Positions 1-8,745 of a stretch of 64,000 bases of DNA are shown here, in pieces. Position 1 is the stretch's first letter, and each line of letters starts with the position of its first letter. The notes beneath the pieces were generated by a model, which did no database searches, had not been told where the DNA came from, and saw only the letters and a program-made list of their open reading frames with translations. The position numbers were made by a program, and so were the translations under genes. The stretch lies in the NCBI RefSeq assembly GCF_012223425.1, contig NZ_CP038799.1, positions 1,922,001 to 1,986,000 of the forward strand. Reading direction: 5' to 3'. Source of the stretch: Mycolicibacterium frederiksbergense (GTDB lineage Bacteria > Actinomycetota > Actinomycetes > Mycobacteriales > Mycobacteriaceae).

Positions 1-1
1 A

Positions 2-415
2 CTCATCGCGGCATCCGGCGTCCCGTTCACCATCGTGCGCGCTACGCAGTTCTTCGAATTCGTCGCCGGCATCGCCGACGCCGCGACCGAGACCGGCACC
101 GTGCGGCTGGCACCGGTTTCCTTCCAGCCGATGGCATCCGCCGATGTGGCCGAAGCGGTTGGCATCGCCACCGTCGGAGATCCGTCGAGCGGCATCATCG
201 AGGTTGCGGGCCCGCAGCGCTACCGGCTCGACGAGCTGATCTGCACCGCGCTCACCGCGCATGGCGACCGCCGGTCCGTGGTCGCCGACCCGAGTGCCCG
301 GTACTGGGGCGCCGAACTGCAGGACGACACCCTGGTTCCCGGTGCCGGCGCAACCCTGTTCGGAATCCGGTTCGAGGACTGGCTACTGCGGTCCAGCGCT
401 CATCCCTTGAAGTAG
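2..415 (+). CDS. NAD(P)-binding SDR/NmrA-like oxidoreductase, C-terminal part
   Basis: The reading frame is open from the first bases of the window, so the gene starts upstream. The visible N-terminal part reads ...ASGVPFTIVRATQFFEF, the stretch typical of atypical extended SDR/NmrA-like proteins that follows the central beta strand of the Rossmann domain. It continues through a substrate-side segment with GPQRYRLDELI and ends in SSAHPLK-stop. The nucleotide-binding glycine motif lies outside the window, so cofactor and substrate cannot be judged. Its last 16 bases overlap the end of the convergent thioesterase gene. It is probably a small NAD(P)-dependent reductase; the exact family is uncertain. 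Confidence 0.7.
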   Translation, partial: LIAASGVPFTIVRATQFFEFVAGIADAATETGTVRLAPVSFQPMASADVAEAVGIATVGDPSSGIIEVAGPQRYRLDELICTALTAHGDRRSVVADPSARYWGAELQDDTLVPGAGATLFGIRFEDWLLRSSAHPLK

Positions 416-1197
416 ACGATCTGGTGGCTGGTGGCCAGCAGCCTGCCACCGGCCCCCCAGATCTGGGCGGCCTGGTCGAAATGACCGGACGAATACTGTT
501 GTGCACGTGCGGTTGCCAGCACGTGATCATCGCCCTGGGCGGCCAAGGTGTCGCTGTCGGCGTGGAAGTACACGGTGATCGACACGGTGCCCGCGGGCAG
601 CAGACGTCCGAGCCGCAGGTAGATACGCGGGTAGAAGATATCGCAGACAGCGGTCAGCGCGGCGAAATCCCATGGCCGAGGCGGGTTGTCGCGAACCCAC
701 AGGGTGGTCTCCGAGGACCCCGATTCACCGTCCCCGGCATCCGGGATGGCGCCGGTGACATAGCGCATGTCGTAGTTGCGCATCCAGGTCGGCCCCTTGT
801 CCGGACCGACAGGCACCTCCGCGGGTGCCGGCACTGACGGCCTGGCCGGTTCGGTGTCACTCCAGGTGTCCCGCCGGACCCCGAAAACCGCGGTGGCGGT
901 GGTCTTCACGTCGCCGTCCTGGCAGAGCTCGACGAGCCAATGCTGGTTGGACCGGTTGGTGCGCACCGCACGGGTGCTGATCTCGAAGTCACCCTCGACG
1001 ATCGGGGCCAGGTAGTTCACCGTCAGCGCCACCGGTTGACCGTGCACATCGGGCTGCAGTTCTATGGCCCGCAGCAGCGCCGCGGCGGTGATGCCACCGA
1101 ACGGGCCGACCATATTCGCCCATTCGGGCACGGTGCGACCGCGCAACAGTCGTTCACCGGCGGGTTGCAGGGCGATGCCATTGTCGAAGGCCGTCAT
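400..1197 (-). CDS. Acyl-CoA thioesterase (TesB-like double hotdog)
   Basis: This 265-residue protein has two hotdog halves. The N-terminal half contains GPFGGITAAALLRAIE, the helix that normally covers the CoA site, and the C-terminal half ends in the strand pattern QIWGAGGRLLATSHQIVY. Such proteins hydrolyse acyl-CoA to free acid and CoA. The start at 1197 was chosen because AGGAGGAAGA sits just upstream of that ATG; an open frame continues to 1395 but has no comparable ribosome binding site. The neighbouring Rieske and DapB-like genes suggest a role in breakdown of a CoA-activated lipid or steroid-like compound, which is inference. It is a paralog in type, not a close copy, of the thioesterase at 17963-18784. 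Confidence 0.8.
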   Translation of the reverse strand: MTAFDNGIALQPAGERLLRGRTVPEWANMVGPFGGITAAALLRAIELQPDVHGQPVALTVNYLAPIVEGDFEISTRAVRTNRSNQHWLVELCQDGDVKTTATAVFGVRRDTWSDTEPARPSVPAPAEVPVGPDKGPTWMRNYDMRYVTGAIPDAGDGESGSSETTLWVRDNPPRPWDFAALTAVCDIFYPRIYLRLGRLLPAGTVSITVYFHADSDTLAAQGDDHVLATARAQQYSSGHFDQAAQIWGAGGRLLATSHQIVYFKG

Positions 1198-1306
1198 CGG
1201 TCTTCCTCCTGGGTCGGGCGGTTCGCTCGGCCGACGGCGCTGCCGACCGCCAAACCAAGTTACCTGCGGACCGCCGCTCGGCTCACGCGGCCACCCCGCT
1301 CCTGCG

Positions 1307-2383
1307 CTAGGCGAACCGTCCGGCGAAACCGCGCAAGGGCAGATCAGCACTGGTGAGCAGGCCGGGGGCCGCCGCGACCACCGACCCGATGGCATTGAGC
1401 GCGGGCAGCCCGGTCACGGTCATCCCGATCGAGGCGAAGCTGGTCGGGTCGGAGAGGTCGACGCCCGGCTTGGGGAAGATCATGTGCTTGTTGTAGACGC
1501 AGGGATCGCCCATGATCTGAGTGATGTAGCAGCCCTTGATATCCCAGCTCGGATCGGTGTGCGGGGTCATCTGCCATTCCAGGTGGGTCTCGATCTTCGG
1601 CACGCCCCCGACCAGGCCCTGGTACTTGATGTAGTTGCCACCCAGCGAGCCCTTCGGCAACTGGTACCAGCCCAGATCGACATCCTTGGTGCACGCCCCG
1701 AGTTCGTAGCTGAACTTCACCTCGTCGAGGTGCACGTCGAAGCAGTCGGCCATCAGCAACACGCTGTCGGCGAAGACACGGGTGTACTTCTCCAGCATGC
1801 CGGGCAGTCGCGGATCGTCGACCGGAAGTCCGTAGCCGACCTCTTTCCAGGTGTCGGCCGAATGGTGGCACGACACATCCACGGATTCGATGGTGGTCAC
1901 GTTCTCGATCTCAGCGACGTCGGCCGAACACACCACGCCCAGAATCTGATTGAGACCGGGATTCATCCCGGTGCCGTAGAACGTCGCCCCGCCCTTGGCG
2001 GCGGCCGCGGCCAGCACCTCGCTGACCGGGCGCCCGGACGGATGCGGATGGTTGGCGTCCCGGTGCCAGCCGGTGATCCAATCGGCGGTGGTCACGATGT
2101 TGATCCCGGCTTCGAGCACCTGCACATACAGGTCCTCGTCGGGGAATACCCCGTGGAAGGTCACCACATCGGGTTTGGCGGCGATGATCTCCTCGACCGA
2201 GCCGGTGGCGATCACTCCGTTGGGAGCCAGGCCGGCGATCTCACCGGCGTCGCGGCCGACCTTCTCCGGGGTGTAGCAGTGCAAACCGATGAGCGACAGA
2301 TCGGGATGCGCGGCAATGCGTTTGATCATCTCGGTGCCCACATTGCCGGTAGCAACCTGGAAGACGCGGATCTGCTCGGTCAT
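1307..2383 (-). CDS. DapB-like NAD(P)-dependent dehydrogenase (dihydrodipicolinate reductase N-terminal fold)
   Basis: This 358-residue protein begins MTEQIRVFQVATGNVG, a Rossmann GxxNxG-type nucleotide-binding loop, followed by the LHCYTPEKVGRDAGEIAG segment found in the mycobacterial group related to 2,4-diaminopentanoate dehydrogenase. The middle has FYGTGMNPGLNQ, matching the substrate-domain signature of that group. It would use NAD(P)H on a carbonyl or imine substrate; the true substrate is unknown. Its ATG overlaps the stop of the upstream Rieske gene by four bases (ATGA), so the two are translationally coupled and probably act in sequence. Two more members of this family lie at 43539-45658. 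Confidence 0.8.
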   Translation of the reverse strand: MTEQIRVFQVATGNVGTEMIKRIAAHPDLSLIGLHCYTPEKVGRDAGEIAGLAPNGVIATGSVEEIIAAKPDVVTFHGVFPDEDLYVQVLEAGINIVTTADWITGWHRDANHPHPSGRPVSEVLAAAAAKGGATFYGTGMNPGLNQILGVVCSADVAEIENVTTIESVDVSCHHSADTWKEVGYGLPVDDPRLPGMLEKYTRVFADSVLLMADCFDVHLDEVKFSYELGACTKDVDLGWYQLPKGSLGGNYIKYQGLVGGVPKIETHLEWQMTPHTDPSWDIKGCYITQIMGDPCVYNKHMIFPKPGVDLSDPTSFASIGMTVTGLPALNAIGSVVAAAPGLLTSADLPLRGFAGRFA

Positions 2384-3408
2384 AGTGTGTCTACTTTCCG
2401 TACGCGAGCGAGGTCTGCGGCGGATCCGCCGAGACCGTCTGGATAGAACTGCATGGCCCACTTGCGAATTGCGGTGAAGCCCTCATACTCGGCGGTGGCC
2501 AGCGCGGGCGGATCCGAATAGCGCTGGTGCGACCAGATGTGGATGTCCTGGGTGAACTGGCGGATGACTTCCTCGCCGAAGTCGCGGGCCTTGTCCTCGG
2601 CCCGTTGGTCGTCGCGCCCCGGCGTGCGCCCGATGTAAACCATGAAACGGACGTCGGAGGTGCGCTCATCGACCGGGGTGACCGCCGAGATGGTCCGGTT
2701 GTCGACCATCCCCCAGCTCTTGGTGACGGCGATGCCGAGCCCACCGTTGATGGCCTCGACGCCGCTGTTGACGTCCTCGATCCGCTGTCCGTCGTCGCCT
2801 TCGAAGGTGATGGTGAAGTCGACGTAGGACACCGGCTCGGCGAAGTCGTGGCGGGTGAACACCGGCACGATGGGTGTCTGGTGCACGTACTTGAAGTGGG
2901 CGAAGTCCACCCCGTTCTCCAGGACGTACTGCGGGTGCAGTTCCAGGCCCTGCCGGAACAGCCGCTGCTGCGGGTAGTAGTCGCCCTCGGTGCGATCGCC
3001 GAAGTCGGCGAAGATGTCCGGCGCATCGAAGAACGGTTCCCGGCCCTCGACGTCATGCCAGATGTAGACCGACGCATTGCGCTCGAACACCGGATAGGTC
3101 CGTATCCGTCTGCCTCGGTTGGGCCGCTCCTGGTAGGGGATACAGACGTTACGGCCCTCGTCGTTCCACTGCCAGCCATGGAAAGGGCATTGCAGCACTT
3201 CGCCTTTCACCTGCCCACCGTAGCCCAGGTGGGCGCCGAGGTGCTCACAGTAGGCGTTCATCACCGTCAGCCGGCCGGACGCCGCGCGCCAGGCGATCAT
3301 CTCCTGGTCGAAGTAGGTCATCCGGCGTACGTCGCCGATACCGATCTCGTCCGACCAGGCCACCTGGAACCAACCCGTCGGCTTCATCGACAGTGGTGGT
3401 TTTGCCAT
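2380..3408 (-). CDS. Rieske non-heme iron oxygenase, terminal oxygenase (KshA-like)
   Basis: This 342-residue protein has an N-terminal Rieske [2Fe-2S] domain with the pair CEHLG...CPFHGW. The catalytic domain carries NGVDFAHFKYVH, giving the D-x2-H-x4-H facial triad that binds mononuclear iron. This arrangement matches the mycobacterial/rhodococcal oxygenases related to 3-ketosteroid 9alpha-hydroxylase oxygenase KshA. No reductase or ferredoxin gene is adjacent, so electrons must come from elsewhere. The start at 3408 (MAKPPLSMK) is preferred over the much longer open frame because the extension is of low quality and overlaps the divergent TetR gene. It forms a two-gene unit with the DapB-like enzyme. 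The substrate is not determined. Confidence 0.85.
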   Translation of the reverse strand: MAKPPLSMKPTGWFQVAWSDEIGIGDVRRMTYFDQEMIAWRAASGRLTVMNAYCEHLGAHLGYGGQVKGEVLQCPFHGWQWNDEGRNVCIPYQERPNRGRRIRTYPVFERNASVYIWHDVEGREPFFDAPDIFADFGDRTEGDYYPQQRLFRQGLELHPQYVLENGVDFAHFKYVHQTPIVPVFTRHDFAEPVSYVDFTITFEGDDGQRIEDVNSGVEAINGGLGIAVTKSWGMVDNRTISAVTPVDERTSDVRFMVYIGRTPGRDDQRAEDKARDFGEEVIRQFTQDIHIWSHQRYSDPPALATAEYEGFTAIRKWAMQFYPDGLGGSAADLARVRKVDTL

Positions 3409-3465
3409 GGGGCCAAGAATCACAGTGGGTTCTATTAAAGTCAAGAGTCGCGTAGCATCCATCCG

Positions 3466-4077
3466 GTGACCGAAGCCGCCGAGCGCCGCACCAACCGGCG
3501 GGGGCAGGCCAGTCGAGAGAGCATGCTCGATGCCGCGCTGGAGGCGCTGGCGTCCGGGGCTCCCGGCTCGGTGTCGGGAAATCGCATCGCCAAGGACGCC
3601 GGCGCAACCTGGGGCACGGTCAAGTACCAATTCGGCGATATCGACGGGCTCTGGGCCGCGGTGCTGCGCCACACCGCCGAGCGCCGCGGCACCATCCCGG
3701 CGCACGCGGCGCCGCACGGTTCCCTGGCGCAGCGTGTCACCGGCATCCTGGATGTCCTCTACGACGGGCTCAGCGCCACCGATTCCCGGGCCATCGAGAA
3801 CCTGCGGGCCGCGCTCCCGCGCGACCGGGCCGAGCTGGAACACCACTATCCACAGACCGCGGCCGAGTTGGCCTCGTGGCAGAAGACCTGGATCACCGAC
3901 TGCCAGAACGCTTTCTCCGATCTGGATGTGGATCCGGCGCGGGTGCGTGAGGTCGCGCTGTTCATCCCCGGAGCGATGCGTGGCATCACCTCCGAGCGTC
4001 AACTCGGTTCCTATATCGATCTCGACGAGGCCCGGCACGGTCTGTCCAAGGCGATCGTCGCCTACCTCAAGAGTTAG
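3466..4077 (+). CDS. TetR-family transcriptional regulator
   Basis: This 203-residue protein has a GTG start. The N-terminal helix-turn-helix runs from about residue 20 to 65 and includes NRIAKDAGATWGTVKYQFGDIDGLW, the recognition helix region typical of TetR (described here by its key residues). The C-terminal ligand domain is all-helical and not informative about the ligand. It is divergent from the Rieske/DapB-like pair with only 57 bases between the start codons, so the most likely target is that shared promoter region. No perfect palindrome is obvious there; an AT-rich patch with TTCTATTAAAGTCAAGA is the best operator candidate by eye. Confidence 0.85.
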   Translation: MTEAAERRTNRRGQASRESMLDAALEALASGAPGSVSGNRIAKDAGATWGTVKYQFGDIDGLWAAVLRHTAERRGTIPAHAAPHGSLAQRVTGILDVLYDGLSATDSRAIENLRAALPRDRAELEHHYPQTAAELASWQKTWITDCQNAFSDLDVDPARVREVALFIPGAMRGITSERQLGSYIDLDEARHGLSKAIVAYLKS

Positions 4078-4125
4078 GGACTTCCGGCCCTACCCTGGCA
4101 CGACGCAGCGCCGCAGACTTGTTCC

Positions 4126-5109
4126 ATGGCAACGACATCGCCGACTCTTGGCCCCGTGAGAATCATCGAGGATGCCATCCACCTCGCATGCCGCGCTCCC
4201 TCGTATCACAACAGCCAGCCCTGGCGATGGGTCATCTCGGCCGAGGGCGTGCAACTGTTCGTCGACACCGACCGGCTGGTGGCCACCGATACCAGCGGCA
4301 GGCAGGCCGTGATCAGTTGCGGCGCAGCGCTTGACCATTTCCGCGTGGCGGCGGCTGCGGCCGGATTGGACGCCCATGTGGAGCGCTATCCGAATCCGAA
4401 CGATCATCATCACCTGGCCACCATCACCTTCGGCAAACTGTCCACCGTCACCGATGGGCATCGGCGCCGCGCCGATGCCATCCTGCGGCGCCGCACCGAC
4501 CGGCTACCCATGGCGGCCCCCACCGATTGGGAGTCCTTCGAGCGGCTGTTGCGCGAAACCGCCGGATCCGACGTGGCAATGGACGTCATCGCACCCGCCG
4601 ATCGGCCCACCGTCGCAGACGCCTCGCAACTCACCGACGCACTACGGCTCTACGATTCCGCCTATCACCACGAGATTGACTGGTGGACATCGCCCTTCGA
4701 GGTGAACGACGGCATCCCGCACAGCTCACTGGTGTCGGCGGCCGAGGCCGATCGCGTCGACGTCGGGCGGTCCTTTCCCGTCACACACCACCGCGAACGC
4801 CGCCAGAACGTCGCCGAGGACACCGCTCAACTGGTGGTGATCTCCGCGCTCGACGACACCCGCGCCGACCTGCTGCGCTGCGGTGAGGCGCTCTCCGCTC
4901 TGCTGCTCGACGCCACCATGGCGGGGTTCGCCTCGTGCACCCTGAGTCACCTGACCGAGGTGCCGGTCAGCCGCGATATCCTCAGCGCGCTCGTCGGCCA
5001 GCCATACCCGCAGGTCGTGGTGCGCCTCGGACGGATTTCCGAACTCGACGAGGTGCCACCGCCCACGCCGAGGCGACCGCTCCAGGATGTGTTGCGGGTC
5101 AAGCTCTGA
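4126..5109 (+). CDS. Acg-family FMN-binding nitroreductase-like protein
   Basis: This 327-residue protein has the arrangement of mycobacterial Acg-type proteins: an N-terminal nitroreductase half with RAPSYHNSQPWRW (phosphate/flavin-binding region), a degenerate middle, and a second half ending in the QVVVRLGRISELDEVPPPTPRR pattern. In Mycobacterium tuberculosis, Acg belongs to the DosR dormancy regulon and sequesters FMN rather than acting as a classical nitroreductase. Whether this one is hypoxia-controlled cannot be told, as no clear DosR box was seen upstream. Its 3' end overlaps the convergent TetR gene by 11 bases. Confidence 0.8.
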   Translation: MATTSPTLGPVRIIEDAIHLACRAPSYHNSQPWRWVISAEGVQLFVDTDRLVATDTSGRQAVISCGAALDHFRVAAAAAGLDAHVERYPNPNDHHHLATITFGKLSTVTDGHRRRADAILRRRTDRLPMAAPTDWESFERLLRETAGSDVAMDVIAPADRPTVADASQLTDALRLYDSAYHHEIDWWTSPFEVNDGIPHSSLVSAAEADRVDVGRSFPVTHHRERRQNVAEDTAQLVVISALDDTRADLLRCGEALSALLLDATMAGFASCTLSHLTEVPVSRDILSALVGQPYPQVVVRLGRISELDEVPPPTPRRPLQDVLRVKL

Positions 5110-5680
5110 GCGCGGCCAGCATCGCGTGTAGCCGGCGGCCGACCGCGGCCAACGGATCGGTGCTGCGTTCGGCGCGGCTCATGGCCACCGCCCCCTCGAC
5201 GGCGGCCACGATCAGGGTCGCCGTATCGGCGGCCTCGGGGTTGGCCACACCCGCATCGCGCAGCGACCTGACCAGGATGGTCGTCCAATTGCTGAACGCG
5301 AATACCGCCGCATCCCGCGCGGCGGCGTCATCGTCATCAGTCGAGTTCTGCACCGCGACCGCCAGCACGGTGCAACCCCGCTGAAAGTCGCTCTCCACCA
5401 GAGACTCCCGCCATGATCGCAGCAACGCATCCAGCATCGCGCCCGGGCCGGCTCCCGCGGCGCGGTGCAGTTCGGTTGTCGTGCGCGCATCGGCCCAGCG
5501 GACCGCTTCGGCGGCCAGCTGCGCCTTCCCGCCGGGAAAATAGTGGTAGGTCGACCCCAGCGGTGCGCCGGCATGCCTGGCCAGTTCCCGCACGGTCATC
5601 GCGCTCAGACCGCGCCGCCCCAGCATGTCGGCGGCACCGGTCACCATGCGGTTGCGCGCATCGTGATCGGATCCCACCAT
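5099..5680 (-). CDS. TetR-family regulator (YxaF/LmrA-type)
   Basis: This 193-residue repressor has the helix-turn-helix around MTVRELARHAGAPLGSTYHYF and the GGKAQL motif that follows it, as in the LmrA/YxaF branch of TetR proteins. The C-terminal domain contains FQRGCTVLAVAVQ, typical of that branch, whose members often sense small hydrophobic compounds and control efflux or detoxification genes. The ATG at 5680 was chosen, preceded by GGGGGTGG; an in-frame GTG at 5689 is possible. A perfect inverted repeat lies just upstream of the start (5693-5710), so autoregulation is likely. Confidence 0.85.
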   Translation of the reverse strand: MVGSDHDARNRMVTGAADMLGRRGLSAMTVRELARHAGAPLGSTYHYFPGGKAQLAAEAVRWADARTTTELHRAAGAGPGAMLDALLRSWRESLVESDFQRGCTVLAVAVQNSTDDDDAAARDAAVFAFSNWTTILVRSLRDAGVANPEAADTATLIVAAVEGAVAMSRAERSTDPLAAVGRRLHAMLAALRA

Positions 5681-5692
5681 GACCACCACCCC

Positions 5693-5710
5693 CTATGACA
5701 GACGTCATAG
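5693..5710. promoter_or_regulatory. Likely operator of the adjacent TetR gene
   Basis: CTATGAC-AGAC-GTCATAG is a perfect 7+4+7 inverted repeat 3-12 bases upstream of the two possible TetR starts. Its place and symmetry fit an autoregulatory TetR operator. It lies in the 219-base gap before the ferritin-like gene, which otherwise shows no further gene. Confidence 0.6.
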
Positions 5711-5908
5711 TACATCTGGACCAGCGATTATTACGAGCGACATAACAATATTGGCGGCTTTTGGCGCGGCACGAAGGAGACGTGGGCCACATACCCCGGG
5801 CTTTCCGTGTCAAGCACCGAGGGTCCGGGTAGCCCCAATGCACAGGGCGCATTCGCGTCGCACGGTCAACAAGACCGATGACAACCAACTCATACAGGGG
5901 CCCACGTC

Positions 5909-6865
5909 ATGACTGACACCACCACTCTCATCACAAACTTGCGTACCGTGCTGGAACTGACCAGCACCGAGATCCAGATCGCCGAGTTCCGCACCAGCCA
6001 GGCGCGCACCGATGCGGTACACCAGGAGTTGTCCAAGAACGCCGAGAACGCCCGCACGCGCGCTGCACTGATCGAGGCGACCATCCGTGAACTCGGCGGC
6101 ACACCCACCTTCTTCGGACCCTTCGTGGGGCGAGCCGCCGCTCTCGTGAAGGCGCTGACCGAGCAGGCCGAACCGTTCGCCGAGGCGCTGCTGGGCGATC
6201 TCGCACTGGAGCACCTCCTCGTGGACCGCGCGCGCTACCTCAAGTCGCTGGCCGTCGCGGCCGGTAACACGCAGGTCCAGGACCTTGCCGATTCGCTGAT
6301 CGAGGCGCACAGCGCGACCGTCATCTGGCTCAGCACCGTTCTCGCCGAGGACGCCCTCGGCGGCCCGGCGGCACTGCGCCGCACCCCGATTCAGGCCGCG
6401 GCCGGCGCTGCGGTCAAGCTGGCCAACCTGCCGGGGCAGCTGGCCACCCGCGCGTTCGATCGGGTGCTGACCACGGTCCGCTCCGCCCGCCCGGCCGTCG
6501 ACGACGCCTTGGCCCGCGGCAGCCACGCCGGTGAGATCGCGGCCAAGACGCTGTCCGCGTCGCGGGACGCGGCCCTGTCGGCGGCCGAGAAGGTGAGCCG
6601 GCGCGAGGGCGCCGACGAGGTGGCCGATGCGCTGCACACCGTGCGCGGCAACACCGGCGTCTTGGAGGCGGCGGAACTGCCGATCGCCGGCTATGACGAG
6701 CTCAACGTCAACGACGCCGTCGCGGCGGTCAAGGAACTGGACACGCCTGCGGACATCCGCGTGGTCATCGCCTACGAGGAATTCCACAAGAACCGCCAGC
6801 GGGTGGTGTCGGCCGCCCAGTCGCGACTGAGCGCCATCGCCCAGGAGATTGTCGGCATCAGCTAG
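5909..6865 (+). CDS. Ferritin-like domain protein of mycobacterial type
   Basis: This 318-residue protein is almost entirely helical. The first 160 residues carry spaced acidic and His residues (for example E in IQIAEFRTSQART, H in DAVHQELSKNA, and a GGTPTFFGPF turn) that look like a ferritin-like four-helix bundle of the DUF892/YciE type. The rest, rich in Ala, is helical with no clear catalytic motif, and a conserved-looking segment AYEEFHKNRQRVV closes the protein. No signal peptide is visible. In mycobacteria such proteins are often stress-induced, but nothing in the sequence proves that here. The assignment to ferritin-like is by pattern and should be treated as moderate. Confidence 0.6.
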   Translation: MTDTTTLITNLRTVLELTSTEIQIAEFRTSQARTDAVHQELSKNAENARTRAALIEATIRELGGTPTFFGPFVGRAAALVKALTEQAEPFAEALLGDLALEHLLVDRARYLKSLAVAAGNTQVQDLADSLIEAHSATVIWLSTVLAEDALGGPAALRRTPIQAAAGAAVKLANLPGQLATRAFDRVLTTVRSARPAVDDALARGSHAGEIAAKTLSASRDAALSAAEKVSRREGADEVADALHTVRGNTGVLEAAELPIAGYDELNVNDAVAAVKELDTPADIRVVIAYEEFHKNRQRVVSAAQSRLSAIAQEIVGIS

Positions 6866-6871
6866 CAGAAC

Positions 6872-6887
6872 CGGATCTTGTGATCCG
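6872..6887. terminator. Short hairpin after the ferritin-like gene, possible terminator
   Basis: CGGATC-TTGT-GATCCG forms a six-base-pair stem with a four-base loop seven bases after the stop codon. There is no run of T after it, so it could be a weak mycobacterial-type terminator or chance. Confidence 0.3.
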
Positions 6888-6902
6888 TTCCCCTCGACAA
6901 CG

Positions 6903-6935
6903 ACCTACGGTACCGTAAGTTACGGTACCGTAGGT
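6903..6935. promoter_or_regulatory. Perfect 33-nt palindromic operator upstream of the desaturase gene
   Basis: The two 16-base arms are exact inverted copies around a single G at 6919. Each arm itself contains the 12-base palindrome TACGGTACCGTA, so the site is a tandem pair of the same operator. It lies 30 bases upstream of the chosen desaturase start. Such a site suits a TetR-type dimer pair. The only nearby TetR (5099-5680) has an unrelated operator, so the cognate regulator is probably encoded elsewhere. Confidence 0.75.
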
Positions 6936-6964
6936 TTCGTTGTATGGAGGGAACGGAGTCGGCC

Positions 6965-7882
6965 ATGATGGATCAGACCAGCGTCTTGCACGAGTTGGAG
7001 CCGGTCGTCGAGCAGAACCTCGAGCGCCACCTCAGCACGGTCAAGCCATGGGACCCGCACGACTACGTCCCGTGGAGCCGGGGACGCGACTTCGCCTTTC
7101 TCGGCGGCGAGGACTGGGCTCCCGAGGACTCCCCGCTGGACCCGGTGGCCAAGGCGGCGCTGACGGTCAACCTGCTGACCGAGGACAACCTGCCGTCCTA
7201 TCACCGGGAGATCGCCACCCGGTTCGGGCGCGACGGCGCCTGGGGGACCTGGGTCGGTCAATGGACCGCCGAGGAGGGACGCCACAGCATCGCGCTGCGC
7301 GACTATCTGGTGGTGACCCGCGGCGTGGACCCCTCCAAACTCGAGGCGCTCCGCATGGAACACACCGTCGCCGGGTACGACTCGGGCGACAAGACACCGT
7401 TGGCGGCGCTGGCCTACGTGTCGTTCCAGGAACTCGCCACCCGCGTGTCGCACCGCAACACGGGGCGGGCCTCCGGCTGCCCGATCGCCGATCAGCTACT
7501 CGCCCGGATCGCGGCCGACGAGAACCTGCACATGGTCTTCTACCGCAACCTGATGGCGGCCGCCCTCGACATCGCACCGGATGCCGCCATGGCCGCCATC
7601 CGCGATGAGGTCGTCGGGTTCACGATGCCCGGTGCCGGCATGACCGACTTCCACGAAAACTCCATCCTCATCGCCAAGGCCGGGATCTACGACCTGCGTA
7701 TCCACCACGACGAGGTACTGCAACCGGTGTTGCGCTTCTGGCGAGTCTTCGAGCGCAGCGATTTCGGCCCGGCCGGCGAACAGGCCCGCACCGAGCTCGC
7801 CCAATTCCTGGACGCCGTGGACGAACGGGCCCGCTACTACGAAGAGAAGGCCGCCCGCCGCAAGGTCGGCGCGCCGGCCTAG
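6965..7882 (+). CDS. Acyl-ACP desaturase (DesA-like)
   Basis: This 305-residue soluble di-iron protein carries the two iron-ligand motifs of the plant-type acyl-ACP desaturase family: EEGRH in the first bundle half and DENLH in the second (the usual EExxH is DExxH here). It would insert a double bond into an ACP- or CoA-bound fatty acyl chain using oxygen and two electrons. The mycobacterial family includes DesA1 and DesA2. The start at 6965 is favoured because GGAG at 6955-6958 has correct spacing; an upstream ATG at 6944 overlaps the purine-rich leader. A perfect 33-nt palindrome upstream implies tight control. It overlaps the convergent LysR gene by four bases. Confidence 0.85.
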   Translation: MMDQTSVLHELEPVVEQNLERHLSTVKPWDPHDYVPWSRGRDFAFLGGEDWAPEDSPLDPVAKAALTVNLLTEDNLPSYHREIATRFGRDGAWGTWVGQWTAEEGRHSIALRDYLVVTRGVDPSKLEALRMEHTVAGYDSGDKTPLAALAYVSFQELATRVSHRNTGRASGCPIADQLLARIAADENLHMVFYRNLMAAALDIAPDAAMAAIRDEVVGFTMPGAGMTDFHENSILIAKAGIYDLRIHHDEVLQPVLRFWRVFERSDFGPAGEQARTELAQFLDAVDERARYYEEKAARRKVGAPA

Positions 7883-8745
7883 CCGGCACGCTGCCGTAGC
7901 ACAGCGGCGGCGCTCAGCACGGCAGCGCCGACGGTACCGACCAGCACGCTGTCCATCTTCCAGCTTTGCCAGTACAGCGGCACGTCCAGGTGCACGTCGG
8001 CGATCTGGACGAAGTCCGTGTTGACGAGCTGCTCGGGGTACATGCCCCAACCCAGGCCGGCCCGCACCGCCGCCCCGAAACCCTCGGCGGTCGGCACCAG
8101 GTGCACCGGGCGCCCGATAGGCTTGCGGAAGACCTTGCGAATCAGATTGTCCTGCAGAGCATCGTCTCGATTCCATGCCAGCGACGGAGCCTTGGCAGCC
8201 GCGGCGGCGGTGAATCCACCGGGCAGGTACTCACGGACATATTCCTCGACCGCCACCGGCACGTAGCGCATCACACCGAGCGGCTGCACGCGACACCCCG
8301 GCACTGCGGTGCGTTCGGTGGTGACCGCACCCATCACCGCGCCCTCCCGCAGCAGCTTCGCCGAGTGGTCCTGATCCTCGATCCTGATATCGAGCAGCAC
8401 GCCGGGCAGCCGGGCGAACACCGCGCTGAACCAGGTAGCCATGGAATCGGCGTTGACCGCGAGCGCGATCCGGGTACGTTCGGTCGAGCCACCCGCGGTC
8501 TCGGCCAGCGCCTCGGCCTCCAGGATCGCGGTCTGCGCGGCCAGCCGCAGCAGTGGGACGCCGGCCGTGGTTGCCCGACAGGGTTTTTCGCGGACCACCA
8601 GGACTTGGCCGACCCGCTGCTCGAGGCCCTTGATCCGCTGACTGACCGCGGACGGGGTGACGTGCAGCCGCTCGGCGGCGGCATCGAAGCTGCCGAGCTC
8701 GATCACCGCGGCGAACGCGGCCAGCTGCTGTCCGTCCAGCTTCAT
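7879..8745 (-). CDS. LysR-family regulator, ArgP/LysG type
   Basis: This 288-residue protein has the N-terminal helix-turn-helix AERLHVTPSAVSQRIKGLEQ and the effector domain of the ArgP/LysG branch, with the phrase GWGMYPEQL near the C-terminus. LysG in mycobacteria senses lysine or arginine and activates the lysE exporter. No lysE gene lies here. Instead it is divergent from the nitrogen-related Nit1C-type operon, separated by 331 bases, which suggests it may control that operon or that it is simply adjacent. The start MKLDGQQL matches the family's usual N-terminus. Confidence 0.85.
   Translation of the reverse strand: MKLDGQQLAAFAAVIELGSFDAAAERLHVTPSAVSQRIKGLEQRVGQVLVVREKPCRATTAGVPLLRLAAQTAILEAEALAETAGGSTERTRIALAVNADSMATWFSAVFARLPGVLLDIRIEDQDHSAKLLREGAVMGAVTTERTAVPGCRVQPLGVMRYVPVAVEEYVREYLPGGFTAAAAAKAPSLAWNRDDALQDNLIRKVFRKPIGRPVHLVPTAEGFGAAVRAGLGWGMYPEQLVNTDFVQIADVHLDVPLYWQSWKMDSVLVGTVGAAVLSAAAVLRQRAG

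Noticed and set aside
1064..2446. A 460-codon open frame on the plus strand
   Set aside because: It lies opposite the thioesterase and DapB-like genes, which have recognised motifs. It is a shadow caused by high GC at third positions.
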